A stretch of DNA of 64,000 bases from Hymenobacter jeongseonensis (GTDB lineage: Bacteria; Bacteroidota; Bacteroidia; Cytophagales; Hymenobacteraceae). The position numbers were made by a program, and so were the translations under genes. The stretch is from positions 496,001 to 560,000 of the forward strand of contig NZ_JADQDQ010000002.1 in the NCBI RefSeq assembly GCF_015694725.1. The letters are read 5' to 3'. Below the pieces are notes generated by a model. That model was given only the letters and a program-made list of their open reading frames with translations, made no database searches and was not told the origin of the DNA. This document shows positions 35,521-43,139 of this stretch, piece by piece; position 1 is the stretch's first letter, and each line of letters starts with the position of its first letter.

Positions 35521-36420
35521 ATGCCCTCCCCTTCTTCTCCCCTACGCTTCCTCTTTGTAGTAAACCCGGCCTCGGGCAGCGCCGAGAAAACGGACTGGCA
35601 CAAGACCATCCGCGAGTACTTTGAGCCCCTGCCCCACACTGCCGAGGTGCTGGAGCTCACCGGCCAGGACGACGGCGCAGCCCTCAAAGCCCGCATCGAA
35701 AAAGACCACCCCCACCGCCTCGTGGCGGTGGGTGGCGACGGCACCGTGAAAATCGTGGCCGAGCAGGCCATTGCTGCCAACCTGCCCCTGGCCGTGCTGC
35801 CCGCGGGCTCCGCCAACGGCATGGCCAAGGAGTTAACCCTGCCCCTGGACCCCACGCAGGCGCTGGACATCGCCGTGCATGGCCAGGAGAAGGAAGTGGA
35901 CGTACTCTACCTCAATGGCTCCGACCTCTGCCTGCACCTGAGTGATATTGGCATGAACGCGCAACTGGTGCGCCACGCCCAACGCCAGAACTGGAGCGGG
36001 ATGCTGGGCTACGCGCGGGCCGCGTTCTGGTCGTTGCTGCGCCGACGCCTGATGCGCGTCCGCATCCAGACGGATGAGGGCGAAGTGGAGCGCACTGCCT
36101 TCATGGTGGTGCTGGCCAACGCCCGCGTCTACGGCACCGGCGCCACCATCAACCCCGACGGCGATGTGTCCGACGGCAAGTTTGAAGTGGTGGTGCTGCG
36201 CCGCCTGGTAGGCCGCGAGCTACTGAAAATGTTCTGGCGCTTCCGCCCCTTCGACCCCAAAGCCGTGGAAATCTTCTGCACTACCTCCGTGAATCTGGAA
36301 GTGCGGCGGCGCGTCGACTTTCAGGTCGATGGCGAGTACCGAGGCCGCACCAGCCACGTCGAAGCCGAGATTAAGCCCGGTGCGCTGCGCGTGCTGGTGC
36401 CAACTGAACAGCAAGCATAA
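35521..36420 (+). CDS. Diacylglycerol kinase family lipid kinase
   Basis: A 299-residue DAGK-catalytic-domain protein (YegS/BmrU/DgkB group). Seen: FLFVVNPASGSAEKTDWHK at the start, LVAVGGDGTVKIVAEQ (the GGDGT nucleotide motif), LAVLPAGSANGMAKELTLP, the LYLNGSDLCLHLSDIGMNAQLV segment, TGATINPDGDVSDGKFEVVVL (metal/substrate loop) and RVDFQVDGEYRG. It probably phosphorylates diacylglycerol or a related lipid. ATG 35521 lies just after the repeat; ATG 35491 would begin within it and is rejected. Confidence 0.9.
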   Translation: MPSPSSPLRFLFVVNPASGSAEKTDWHKTIREYFEPLPHTAEVLELTGQDDGAALKARIEKDHPHRLVAVGGDGTVKIVAEQAIAANLPLAVLPAGSANGMAKELTLPLDPTQALDIAVHGQEKEVDVLYLNGSDLCLHLSDIGMNAQLVRHAQRQNWSGMLGYARAAFWSLLRRRLMRVRIQTDEGEVERTAFMVVLANARVYGTGATINPDGDVSDGKFEVVVLRRLVGRELLKMFWRFRPFDPKAVEIFCTTSVNLEVRRRVDFQVDGEYRGRTSHVEAEIKPGALRVLVPTEQQA

Positions 36421-36421
36421 A

Positions 36422-36452
36422 AAACTCCCCTCCTCGGTAAGAAGGGGAGTTT
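36422..36452. terminator. Bidirectional hairpin terminator
   Basis: Stem AAACTCCCCT/AGGGGAGTTT between the diacylglycerol kinase gene and the convergent DUF3140 gene. The minus strand has the better T-run. Confidence 0.82.
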
Positions 36453-36466
36453 ATCATCCTACCCAG

Positions 36467-36820
36467 CTATTTCTTCTTGTCCTTGAGCGGGTCGTGGCCC
36501 CAGTTCATGAGAGAGTAGCGCCAGCGGGAGGTTTCTACGTCGGCGGTGTGCTGGGGCTCCTGCGCCGAGTGGCGGCTCACATAGCTGTGCACCTTGTGCA
36601 TGTGGGCTTCGTCGTCGGGCGTGAGGTCGGCTTTTTTCTTGTGCAGAATGTCGATGATGCGTTCGCCGGAATGATGGCCAATGCTGGTGCCATCGCCGCT
36701 GTCTTGGCCTACGGACTTGGATTCATCGGTTTTCAGCCATTTCTCCAACTCCGAGGCCGTCATGTTGACGTCCTTCTTGAAGGCGGCGTGAATGTCGTCT
36801 GGCTTGGGTGCTGTTGCCAT
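36467..36820 (-). CDS. DUF3140 domain-containing protein
   Basis: A 117-residue DUF3140 protein: FKKDVNMTASELEKWLKTDE, SKSVGQDSGDGTSIGHHSGERIIDIL, HKKKADLTPDDEAHMHKVHS and SYVSRHSAQEP, then a basic tail with WRYSLMNWGHDPLKDKKK. Small, soluble, lysine-rich; DUF3140 proteins are thought to bind DNA, but the function is unknown. ATG 36820 (MATAPKPDDIH) was chosen. It is convergent with the diacylglycerol kinase gene. Confidence 0.88.
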   Translation of the reverse strand: MATAPKPDDIHAAFKKDVNMTASELEKWLKTDESKSVGQDSGDGTSIGHHSGERIIDILHKKKADLTPDDEAHMHKVHSYVSRHSAQEPQHTADVETSRWRYSLMNWGHDPLKDKKK

Positions 36821-36896
36821 AGTAATGAAGGAATTAGTGGAAGGAAATGTGGACAGAAATAACCAGCGAGCCGCCAGATGGTTAGGCAAAAACAAA

Positions 36897-36927
36897 AGCC
36901 CTTGCCTCCGAAACGGAAACAAGGGCT
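36897..36927 (-). terminator. Hairpin terminator of the serpin gene
   Basis: Outer stem AGCCCTTG/CAAGGGCT with an inner TCCG/CGGA, and a T-run on the minus strand after it. It is 39 nt beyond the serpin stop. Confidence 0.83.
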
Positions 36928-36965
36928 AGTGAAAAAGGCCAGGGCTGCAACCCCGTTTCCTCCTC

Positions 36966-38213
36966 CTAGGGGTTGGTGAGCTGCCCCATGAACAGAATGG
37001 CGTTGGATTCCTTCTCCCGAATGAGGAACAGGAAGGGCCGGTCGACCTGCACCACGGGCGGCACCGACGTTCTGATGATGCCGATGGACGTCACGGCCGC
37101 GGCTTCGGTGCCTTCCTCATTCACGTCCAAGTACGTTTTGTGCATAACGCTGCTGATGGACAGCCCACCGGAATTACCGGCCAGCATGCGACCGAAATTG
37201 GCCTGATTCGAGAAAGCCACGCCCATGCCCAGCTGCGTGAGGACGTCGTTGAGTTCCTGCTTGTATTCGAGCCGAAACTTGGGCAGGCGCAATTCCAGCG
37301 TGGTGGTGTCGGCCGCGGCCAGCCAGGTGGTGAGTTGGGCCTGGGTGAGGCGGCCGGCCACGTCGCTGAGGGTGGCCTTGCCCTCGGGCACCACCAGGGT
37401 CATGCTGAAGTGGCGGTCGCCGTAGGGCAGGTCGATGAGCTGCTGTTGGCCATCGGAATAGAGGCGGTACTTGCCCTTGGTGAGGCGCATCATGTCCACG
37501 GTGCGGGCTTGGCCGTTTTCGAGGGTGAAGGGCGCCGGGCGCGTCTGCTGCGGGTCGAAGCGGTAAGTCCAGCTGCCTTTAAAGTAGAGGGCGTTGATTA
37601 AGTACAGGACATCGTTGGCCGTGGTCTGGTCCACAATGCTTGTAATCTTGCCCTGGGTTTTGGTGTTCACCCAGTTGTTAATGGCGTCTTTGGCCGTGGG
37701 CGAAGCGAAATTGACGCTTTGCACCGTGGCCTCGAACGCCGCCTGGTTTTGCTGCACAAACGGGGCCGCCAGCGGGTACTGCTGGCCGTGCCAAATAGAG
37801 TTGGCCGCGTTGAATTTCACCTGGTTGTCCACGCCCGTGAGCAATTCAAACAATGACTTAAACGAGTCGTTGATTTCGGCATCGGTTTGCGGCGTGAAGC
37901 CCAACGTCTGCTTCATGTCGGCTTTGGTGCTGCCGTCGGCCCCGTTGTAGGCCATGGTGAGCGCGGCCGAAATGCTGAGCGGCGACACGCACATGTTTTC
38001 GGTAGGAGCCCCGCTGCGGAGCTTGGCAAACGCCCGAAACGCAAAATCGTTGGAGCTGGAAACGGTGCTTTTTTCAGCGGCCGTGAGCGGGCGCATCGGA
38101 ATTTCGGCCGCGTCGGGCACTACGTCGGCATTTTTTTGGCAGGACCCCAGCAGCAGCGAACCGGCCGCCACGCAAAGCAACGCCGACCGGTATAAGGCAA
38201 ACGACACAGACAT
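36966..38213 (-). CDS. Serpin-family lipoprotein (serine protease inhibitor)
   Basis: A 415-residue serpin with a lipoprotein leader (LLCVAAGSLLLGSC, lipobox LGSC). The fold is visible in NDFAFRAFAKL, NMCVSPLSISAALTMAYNGA, NAANSIWHG, YLINALYFKGSW and LPKFRLEYKQELNDVLTQLGM. The hinge of the reactive loop is EEGTEAAAVTS (from residue 366), the inhibitory type. Counting from the hinge as in alpha-1-antitrypsin, P1 falls at Thr382, with Arg381 at P2. It should block a serine or cysteine protease at the cell surface; the target is unknown. Start at ATG 38213. Confidence 0.9.
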   Translation of the reverse strand: MSVSFALYRSALLCVAAGSLLLGSCQKNADVVPDAAEIPMRPLTAAEKSTVSSSNDFAFRAFAKLRSGAPTENMCVSPLSISAALTMAYNGADGSTKADMKQTLGFTPQTDAEINDSFKSLFELLTGVDNQVKFNAANSIWHGQQYPLAAPFVQQNQAAFEATVQSVNFASPTAKDAINNWVNTKTQGKITSIVDQTTANDVLYLINALYFKGSWTYRFDPQQTRPAPFTLENGQARTVDMMRLTKGKYRLYSDGQQQLIDLPYGDRHFSMTLVVPEGKATLSDVAGRLTQAQLTTWLAAADTTTLELRLPKFRLEYKQELNDVLTQLGMGVAFSNQANFGRMLAGNSGGLSISSVMHKTYLDVNEEGTEAAAVTSIGIIRTSVPPVVQVDRPFLFLIREKESNAILFMGQLTNP

Positions 38214-38388
38214 AAAAAGCAGAATTTGGGTGAGGAATGGGAGAAAGATGCCCCAGCCGGGGCCGCCAAACTCCTGACCGGCGGCATGCGCCGAAGGTTG
38301 CAGCACCGTTTTCCTGCCAAGCGTCGCGCTTCGCAATTGCGCACTTCTTCTGCGTGCTCTACTTCCTAAACGCCATTTTTTGGGGTTG

Positions 38389-38763
38389 CTAGCCGCGCTT
38401 CAAGCCCAACCGCTCCACGGTTTCGCCCTCAAAGTCGAACTCGATGAGTATGGCCGGCTCGTCGCCCACCACCCAGCCGTCGTGGCCCGGGGCGATGGCC
38501 ACGGCCTGCGGCGCCACAAACTTCTCAATGGTGCCGTCGGCGTACTGAATGTCGAACTCGCCACTGGCCAGGAAGCCCACATGAGCGTGCATGCAGAGCG
38601 GTGTGCCCACCATCTCCTTCAGGTTTTTGGACCACCGAAACCCCTTCGGGTACACAATGCGCTTGACGCGGGCGTTGCCGGTCTGCACCACATCGACGAT
38701 TACACCGCCTACTTCGCGGCGCGTGGCGCCCTTCATGGGGCTCAGGAGCGGGTTCGTATTCAT
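38389..38763 (-). CDS. Cupin-fold protein
   Basis: A 124-residue single-domain cupin. Seen: GVIVDVVQTGNARVKRIVYPKGFRW, LKEMVGTPLCMHAHVGFLASGEFDIQY (motif 1, with HAHVGF as metal ligands), EKFVAPQAVAIAPGHDGWVVGDEPAILIEF (motif 2, with PGHDGW). The HxH and later His are consistent with a mononuclear metal site. Function unknown; cytoplasmic. Confidence 0.85.
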   Translation of the reverse strand: MNTNPLLSPMKGATRREVGGVIVDVVQTGNARVKRIVYPKGFRWSKNLKEMVGTPLCMHAHVGFLASGEFDIQYADGTIEKFVAPQAVAIAPGHDGWVVGDEPAILIEFDFEGETVERLGLKRG

Positions 38764-38851
38764 GCCTCAACTTACAAATTAAAAACCAGTTACTTGAGTC
38801 CTCCTATTTGCGCAAGCTTGTTTTGTAGTTGCCCACCGCTGCCCCAAAAAA

Positions 38852-38875
38852 GCCCCGCTGCTGCGGCAGCGAAGC
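38852..38875 (-). terminator. Hairpin terminator of the 38909 lipoprotein gene
   Basis: On the minus strand a CGCTGC/GCAGCG stem with a 4-nt loop is followed by GGGGC and a T-run (A-run at 38846-38851 on the plus strand). Confidence 0.75.
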
Positions 38876-38908
38876 TTCTCAAGAGCCTTTTTGGCAAATT
38901 GCACGCAG

Positions 38909-39505
38909 CTATTTTAAAGGGGCGGCTACTACGGCGGTGTTGGCGGGCAGCGGAATCTCGCGGGAGGTTTCGAAGGTGCCGGGCTCGGCGGCGGTTTCCT
39001 CCACGCGGCGCTGCACAATGCGCAGGCGGCGGCCGTCTACGTTCAGCACGGCCAGGTCGGAGCTGGTGCCGGAAGCGGCGTGGTAGCTACGAAACCCCAT
39101 GAGCATGCCGCTGGGAAAGCCGGCCTGCTTGGCTTTGTTGGCATCCACGACATCGGGCTTGCCGGCAAAATTGCCGAGGTCGATTTCCAGGGGCTTGGCG
39201 CCCTGCAGCAGCAGGCGGGCGTTGGTTTTGGGGTGGCTGGGGTCGTCGGCGTTCGGGGCGGGCTTGAAGCGGAAAGTAGCTTTCAGCGTTTCGGCCTCGC
39301 GTAGTGCTGGCGCAACGGGCGCGGGCGCCGTGGCGACCTTATCGGCAGGCGCCGCGGCAGAATCCAGGTTCGGGGGCGGCGCGGGCACATTGGTGGTGGT
39401 CGTGGAGGCAGGTGCGGTGGTGGGCTGTTCCGCAACGGGAGCCGTTTGGTTGCAGGCCGCAAGCAAGAGCGCGGCCCCGCCCAGGAGTAAGTACGAAGGT
39501 TTCAT
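38909..39505 (-). CDS. Hypothetical lipoprotein
   Basis: A 198-residue lipoprotein with leader MKPSYLLLGGAALLLAAC (lipobox LAAC). The first 60 mature residues are low-complexity Pro/Ala/Thr (TTAPASTTTTNVPAPPP), an extended linker. The folded part (about 80-198) includes ETLKATFRFKPAPNADDPSH, LLLQGAKPLEIDLGNFAG, GMLMGFRSYHAASGTSSDLAV and RIVQRRVEETAAEPGTFETS. I do not recognise a family. The start at ATG 39505 is fixed by the leader. Confidence 0.82.
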   Translation of the reverse strand: MKPSYLLLGGAALLLAACNQTAPVAEQPTTAPASTTTTNVPAPPPNLDSAAAPADKVATAPAPVAPALREAETLKATFRFKPAPNADDPSHPKTNARLLLQGAKPLEIDLGNFAGKPDVVDANKAKQAGFPSGMLMGFRSYHAASGTSSDLAVLNVDGRRLRIVQRRVEETAAEPGTFETSREIPLPANTAVVAAPLK

Positions 39506-39679
39506 GCAGGGGAAAATGAGGTTTTCAGCCGGCAAGGTACACGGTGTAACGATGCCCGTTGGCGGGGCCGTATTGCACGGCCTTTCTCACACGAATAGGA
39601 AGCGACTCTTTCCCGAAAAATGGGTAAAAGCAGCGTGGCACACAGCCGGTTTCCCCCGTTCGTCAGCGACCTGTAAGCG

Positions 39680-40897
39680 CTATTGCACCGACGATTTGTT
39701 TGCGGCCCGGCGGGTAGCCAGCAGCCCCAGCACCGGCCCTGGCGCCAGCAGCAGAAACAGGTAGCGCGCTTCCACCAAGGCCTGCAGGCCCGCAAAAACC
39801 TGCAGGCTGACAATGGTGAGTGCAAACCCCAGACACGTGACGAGCGTGAGCGCCGTACCCGTGGCGGCTTGCGGCGCCCGCTGCGCTACTAAGGCCGAAA
39901 ATTGCGGCGAATCGGCCACCACGGCCATTCCCCACACCAACACGCCCACGCCAAACGCCGGCCGCGGCAACGCCAGCAGCAGCGGGCTGAGCAGGCAGCA
40001 CGCCCCCGACACCGCCAGCGCCACCCGGGCCGTGCCCAGGCTGCCCCAGCGCCGGGCCAGGTAGCCGCCCGCCACGCAGGCCGGTGCCCCGACCGCAATT
40101 AGCCCGAAGGCCCAGCTGGGACTTATTGGCCCGGCTTCGGGGTGCAATTGGGCGTGGGTAGCCAGCAACAGCGGCACAAACGCCCAAAACGTGTACAACT
40201 CCCACATGTGCCCAAAGTAGCCCAGCGCCGCCTGCCGAAACGGCCGCTCGCGAAACACGTCCCACGCGGCTGCCAGTTGCAGCCGGGCGCCCGGCCGCCG
40301 AAACGGCCCATTCGGCACCAGCAGCCACAGCAGCACGCCCCCCAGCAGCGCCAGGCCCGACGTAGCCAGTACCACGGCCTGCCAGGCAAAATCGGCGGCC
40401 AGCCACCGCAGCAAGTGGGGCAAGGCCGTGCCCAGCACCAGCGCGCCCACCAGGTAGCCCAAAGCCCGGCCCAGGCCGTTTTCATAATAATCGGCCGCGA
40501 TTTTCATGCCCACCGGGTAAATTCCCGCCAGGCACAGCCCCGTGGCAAAACGCAGCCCCAGCACCGCAGCGGACGGGGAGCCCGGCAGCAACAGGGCCGC
40601 ATTGGTGAGGCTGCCCAGCACGGCGCACAGCAAGAACAGCCGCGCCGGCGGCACCCGGTCGGCCAGCCGCAGCAGCCCGAACACCAGCGTACCCACGATA
40701 AACCCCAACTGCACCGCCGATACCACTGCGCCCAGCGAGGTGCCGACCAAGCCGGACTCGCGCAGCAAATCGGGCAGCACCGCGTTGCCGGCAAACCACA
40801 GCGAGGTGCAGGCAAACTGCGCAAACACGATGGTGGGCAGCACCCACCGGGGCCGCTGGTACGTCGAGGCGGATGAAAGAACCGATGCAGTAGCCAA
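39680..40897 (-). CDS. MFS transporter
   Basis: A 405-residue major facilitator with about 12 hydrophobic segments. Seen: PTIVFAQFACTSLWFAGNAVLPDLL (first helix), FIVGTLVFGLLRLADRVPPARLFLLC (loop 2-3 motif), RFATGLCLAGIYPVGMKIAADYYENGLGRALGYLVGALVLG (motif 4/5), and the second half from FGHMWELYTFWAFVPLLL. Homologous to CynX/nitrate-type facilitators common in Bacteroidota, but the substrate is unknown. A small membrane gene is 100 nt upstream on the same strand. Confidence 0.88.
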   Translation of the reverse strand: MATASVLSSASTYQRPRWVLPTIVFAQFACTSLWFAGNAVLPDLLRESGLVGTSLGAVVSAVQLGFIVGTLVFGLLRLADRVPPARLFLLCAVLGSLTNAALLLPGSPSAAVLGLRFATGLCLAGIYPVGMKIAADYYENGLGRALGYLVGALVLGTALPHLLRWLAADFAWQAVVLATSGLALLGGVLLWLLVPNGPFRRPGARLQLAAAWDVFRERPFRQAALGYFGHMWELYTFWAFVPLLLATHAQLHPEAGPISPSWAFGLIAVGAPACVAGGYLARRWGSLGTARVALAVSGACCLLSPLLLALPRPAFGVGVLVWGMAVVADSPQFSALVAQRAPQAATGTALTLVTCLGFALTIVSLQVFAGLQALVEARYLFLLLAPGPVLGLLATRRAANKSSVQ

Positions 40898-40997
40898 AGC
40901 AGAAAAATTCGAAGGGAATGCGAGCCAAACCTACGCCAAAACCCCTGCTGCCGCGCCATTGGCACGCCAGCAAGTCCATTTCAAATAAGCAGTGCAT

Positions 40998-41387
40998 TTA
41001 ATGGCCAGGCCGCACCGGCCCCGGAGAACGATTGAGCCAATAACGAAACGTCAGGGTGCCTGCGGCGTAGGCCACCGCGTCCCATGAGTCGGCTACGGCC
41101 GCGGTCGAGACACAGGGCAGGAAGGCCTCAAAAAAGAGCGAAACATAGGCCCAAGCCCCAACCAACCACGAATCGGGCAGCACAAAGGCCAGCGACCGGG
41201 CCACCAAGCGCCGGTGCGCAGCCAGCGCCAGGCTCAGCACAACGGGCATGGCCACCACATCGCCGAGGTAGCTGGTGAGCAGCTCCGGCAGGGGCCAGTG
41301 CAGCGCGCGCCGGTTCAGTTGGAAGGCGAGGTACACGAGCGTGGCCCCCACAAACAGCGGATGGCGGAATTCGGGCCAGCGCTTCAT
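40998..41387 (-). CDS. Small integral membrane protein
   Basis: A 129-residue protein with about four hydrophobic segments: FVGATLVYLAFQLN, YLGDVVAMPVVLSLALAA, WLVGAWAYVSLFFEAFLP and SWDAVAYAAGTLTFRYWL. The conserved LGDVVAMPVVLSLAL segment resembles a group of small Bacteroidota membrane proteins that I cannot name reliably. It begins 1 nt after the stop of the zinc-ribbon membrane gene (41389), so both are co-transcribed. Function unknown. Confidence 0.75.
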   Translation of the reverse strand: MKRWPEFRHPLFVGATLVYLAFQLNRRALHWPLPELLTSYLGDVVAMPVVLSLALAAHRRLVARSLAFVLPDSWLVGAWAYVSLFFEAFLPCVSTAAVADSWDAVAYAAGTLTFRYWLNRSPGPVRPGH

Positions 41388-41388
41388 C

Positions 41389-41694
41389 TCATCCCGCCAC
41401 CGCGGCCACTACCCACATAATGAAGCTCAGGATGGCCGCAAAAGCCAGCTGCCCGCCCCGCACGATGGTCTTGAGAAAGCGCGTTAGGGGTGCGTCCTCG
41501 GGGTTAATTTCCATCAGAATGACCGAAGGCGTCTTTTGATTCGCCACTTTCTCCCGCGCAACGGCACTTTTTGCGGCCTGCGGGTCAAGCAAATTGCCGC
41601 AATGCTCGCACCGGTCATCCGGCTTCTGCTGCCAAGTAGACCACTGGAAGCAGGAAGGGCATTTTTTGGACGCGAAAAGCGGAGAATCAGGCAT
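41389..41694 (-). CDS. Membrane protein with N-terminal zinc ribbon
   Basis: A 101-residue protein. The N-terminus holds two CxxC pairs (KKCPSCFQW and DRCEHCGN, about residues 12-37), a zinc-ribbon. The C-terminus has one membrane helix (about residues 78-100, GGQLAFAAILSFIMWVVAAVA). The ribbon would face the cytoplasm. Start at ATG 41694 (MPDSPLF). It is the first gene of a two-gene unit with the 40998 gene. Function unknown. Confidence 0.78.
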   Translation of the reverse strand: MPDSPLFASKKCPSCFQWSTWQQKPDDRCEHCGNLLDPQAAKSAVAREKVANQKTPSVILMEINPEDAPLTRFLKTIVRGGQLAFAAILSFIMWVVAAVAG

Positions 41695-41840
41695 TTTGCA
41701 CGGCACCTGCCTCAAAGTGGAGCGGTCAGGTTTTCAGGGAGCAAAGTAACGGCATCTCCCTTCCCCTTGGCTTTCTGGTTATCTAAAACGGATAAGCAAG
41801 CCACTTCTTGCCTGGCTCGTTATGATTTATTGGCCCCGGT

Positions 41841-41875
41841 AAAAAGGCCTTGCTAAAATTTAGCAAGGCCTTTTT
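41841..41875. terminator. Bidirectional hairpin terminator
   Basis: Near-perfect 17-bp palindrome (AAAAAGGCCTTGCTAAA and its complement around one base) downstream of the 41898 gene on the minus strand. Confidence 0.9.
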
Positions 41876-41897
41876 CAAGTTGAAATCCCAAAATAAA

Positions 41898-42188
41898 CTA
41901 TCGATAACGGCCGTGGTATCCGCGGCCCCGCGACCCGTAGTAATGCCGCGGCGGCGCGTAGTACCTGCGGGGGGCATAATAGGGCGCCGCCACTACCACC
42001 GGCCGGGGCGGCGGCACCGCGTACACCACCACCGGGCGCAGCGGGCAGTAGTACCGGGGACCGTAGTACACCCGGGGCGGTGCATAGTAGCCACCCCGCA
42101 CCACCACCTGGGCCCTGGCCGGGCTACCGACTACCAACTGGCCAGCAAACAACAACGCCAGCAACCACCGAAACGAACGAGCCTTCAT
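41898..42188 (-). CDS. Secreted Tyr/Pro/Arg-rich small protein
   Basis: A 96-residue protein with a signal peptide (MKARSFRWLLALLFAGQLVV, cleavage near ARA-Q). The mature part consists of repeated YYAPPR and PPRPVVV motifs plus a GSRGRGYHGRYR tail. This low-complexity pattern resembles small exported proteins found in many Bacteroidota. No domain is recognised. It may coat the envelope or bind another polymer, which is speculation. Confidence 0.72.
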   Translation of the reverse strand: MKARSFRWLLALLFAGQLVVGSPARAQVVVRGGYYAPPRVYYGPRYYCPLRPVVVYAVPPPRPVVVAAPYYAPRRYYAPPRHYYGSRGRGYHGRYR

Positions 42189-42278
42189 AAGCCAAAGCAG
42201 ATTAGGTAAAACCCTGTTTTTTTTTACCGCCTTTGACCCCAGATGGTTACCAAGGTTTAAGACCCTAACCCGCTAATT

Positions 42279-42313
42279 AAAAAAAGCGTCCCGCTTTAGC
42301 AGGACGCTCTTTT
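42279..42313 (-). terminator. Hairpin terminator of the Skp/OmpH gene
   Basis: Stem AGCGTCC/GGACGCT with flanking A and T runs, 30 nt beyond the minus-strand Skp stop. Confidence 0.85.
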
Positions 42314-42341
42314 TAGGGAAAAGCTGAATGGGGGCTGCCGG

Positions 42342-43031
42342 CTACTTGCGGTACTCCGAGTTCAGGTACGCCAGCACGGGCGTGGTGATGTCGAGGTCCT
42401 TCTGGCCGTAGGCAATGGTGCCGCTGGGGGCCGCAATCAGAATCAGCTTGTAGCCTTTGGCTTTGCCATAAGCTTCCACTTTCTTGTTCACGCTCTCGAG
42501 CACTTTTTGGGTCAGCTTGGCTTCTTCTTCCTGGGCCTGGGCCTGGAGCTGCTGCTGCTTTTGGCCTACTTGCTGCTGCTGCTCCTGAAGCTTCTGCTCG
42601 GTAGCGGCGCGCTGCTCGGCCGAGAGCGACGGGGCCTGCTTCTGGTAGGACTCCACGGCCGCTTTGAAGTTGGTCAGCATGGCTTGGTTCTGGCGCTCCC
42701 AGCCCCGGGCTTTGCTTTCGAAGGCCTTGCGGGCGTCTTTCATGCCTTGGTAGCCGTCGAGCATCTTGGTTGATTCCACGTAGGCAATTTTGCCTTCGGT
42801 GCTGGCGACGGCAGCCGTTGTAGCGGGCGTAGCAGCAGCTGTGCTGGTTTCGGCGGCATCGGCCGTGGCCATGGTGTCGGCGGTGTTCAGGTCGGGCGAA
42901 GCCATCACAGCCACCGATTTATCGGTCGCAATGGCCGGGGCCACTGGGCGGTTGCTAAAATGCAGGAAATACAAAACGGCCACCGCCAGTAGCAGCACGA
43001 TGTTAAAGGTTGTCTGAACGGGGTTTTTCAT
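42342..43031 (-). CDS. Skp/OmpH-family periplasmic chaperone
   Basis: A 229-residue OmpH-like protein. It begins with a membrane/signal segment (IVLLLAVAVLYFLHF, residues 11-25), then an Ala/Thr-rich linker (about 40-80), then the OmpH domain: KIAYVESTKMLDGYQGMKDARKAFES, a long Gln/Glu-rich coiled coil (about 120-185), and YGKAKGYKLILIAAPSGTIAYGQKDLDIT. Members bind unfolded outer-membrane proteins in the periplasm. A -7 box TACTTTTG lies about 25 nt upstream. The N-terminal hydrophobic segment may serve as an anchor. Confidence 0.87.
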   Translation of the reverse strand: MKNPVQTTFNIVLLLAVAVLYFLHFSNRPVAPAIATDKSVAVMASPDLNTADTMATADAAETSTAAATPATTAAVASTEGKIAYVESTKMLDGYQGMKDARKAFESKARGWERQNQAMLTNFKAAVESYQKQAPSLSAEQRAATEQKLQEQQQQVGQKQQQLQAQAQEEEAKLTQKVLESVNKKVEAYGKAKGYKLILIAAPSGTIAYGQKDLDITTPVLAYLNSEYRK

Positions 43032-43055
43032 TGACGAGTGAAGATGAGGAAAGGA

Positions 43056-43063
43056 CAAAAGTA
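43056..43063 (-). promoter_or_regulatory. Candidate -7 box for the Skp/OmpH gene
   Basis: Minus-strand TACTTTTG is a perfect TAnnTTTG, 24 nt before the ATG at 43031. No clear -33 TTG. Confidence 0.5.
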
Positions 43064-43139
43064 AGAACGGACACCGTGCCACCACCATCGGCCGCCGTTT
43101 AGCCCACCGCCGATAACGGCTTTCAGCCTCTCCCCTTTC

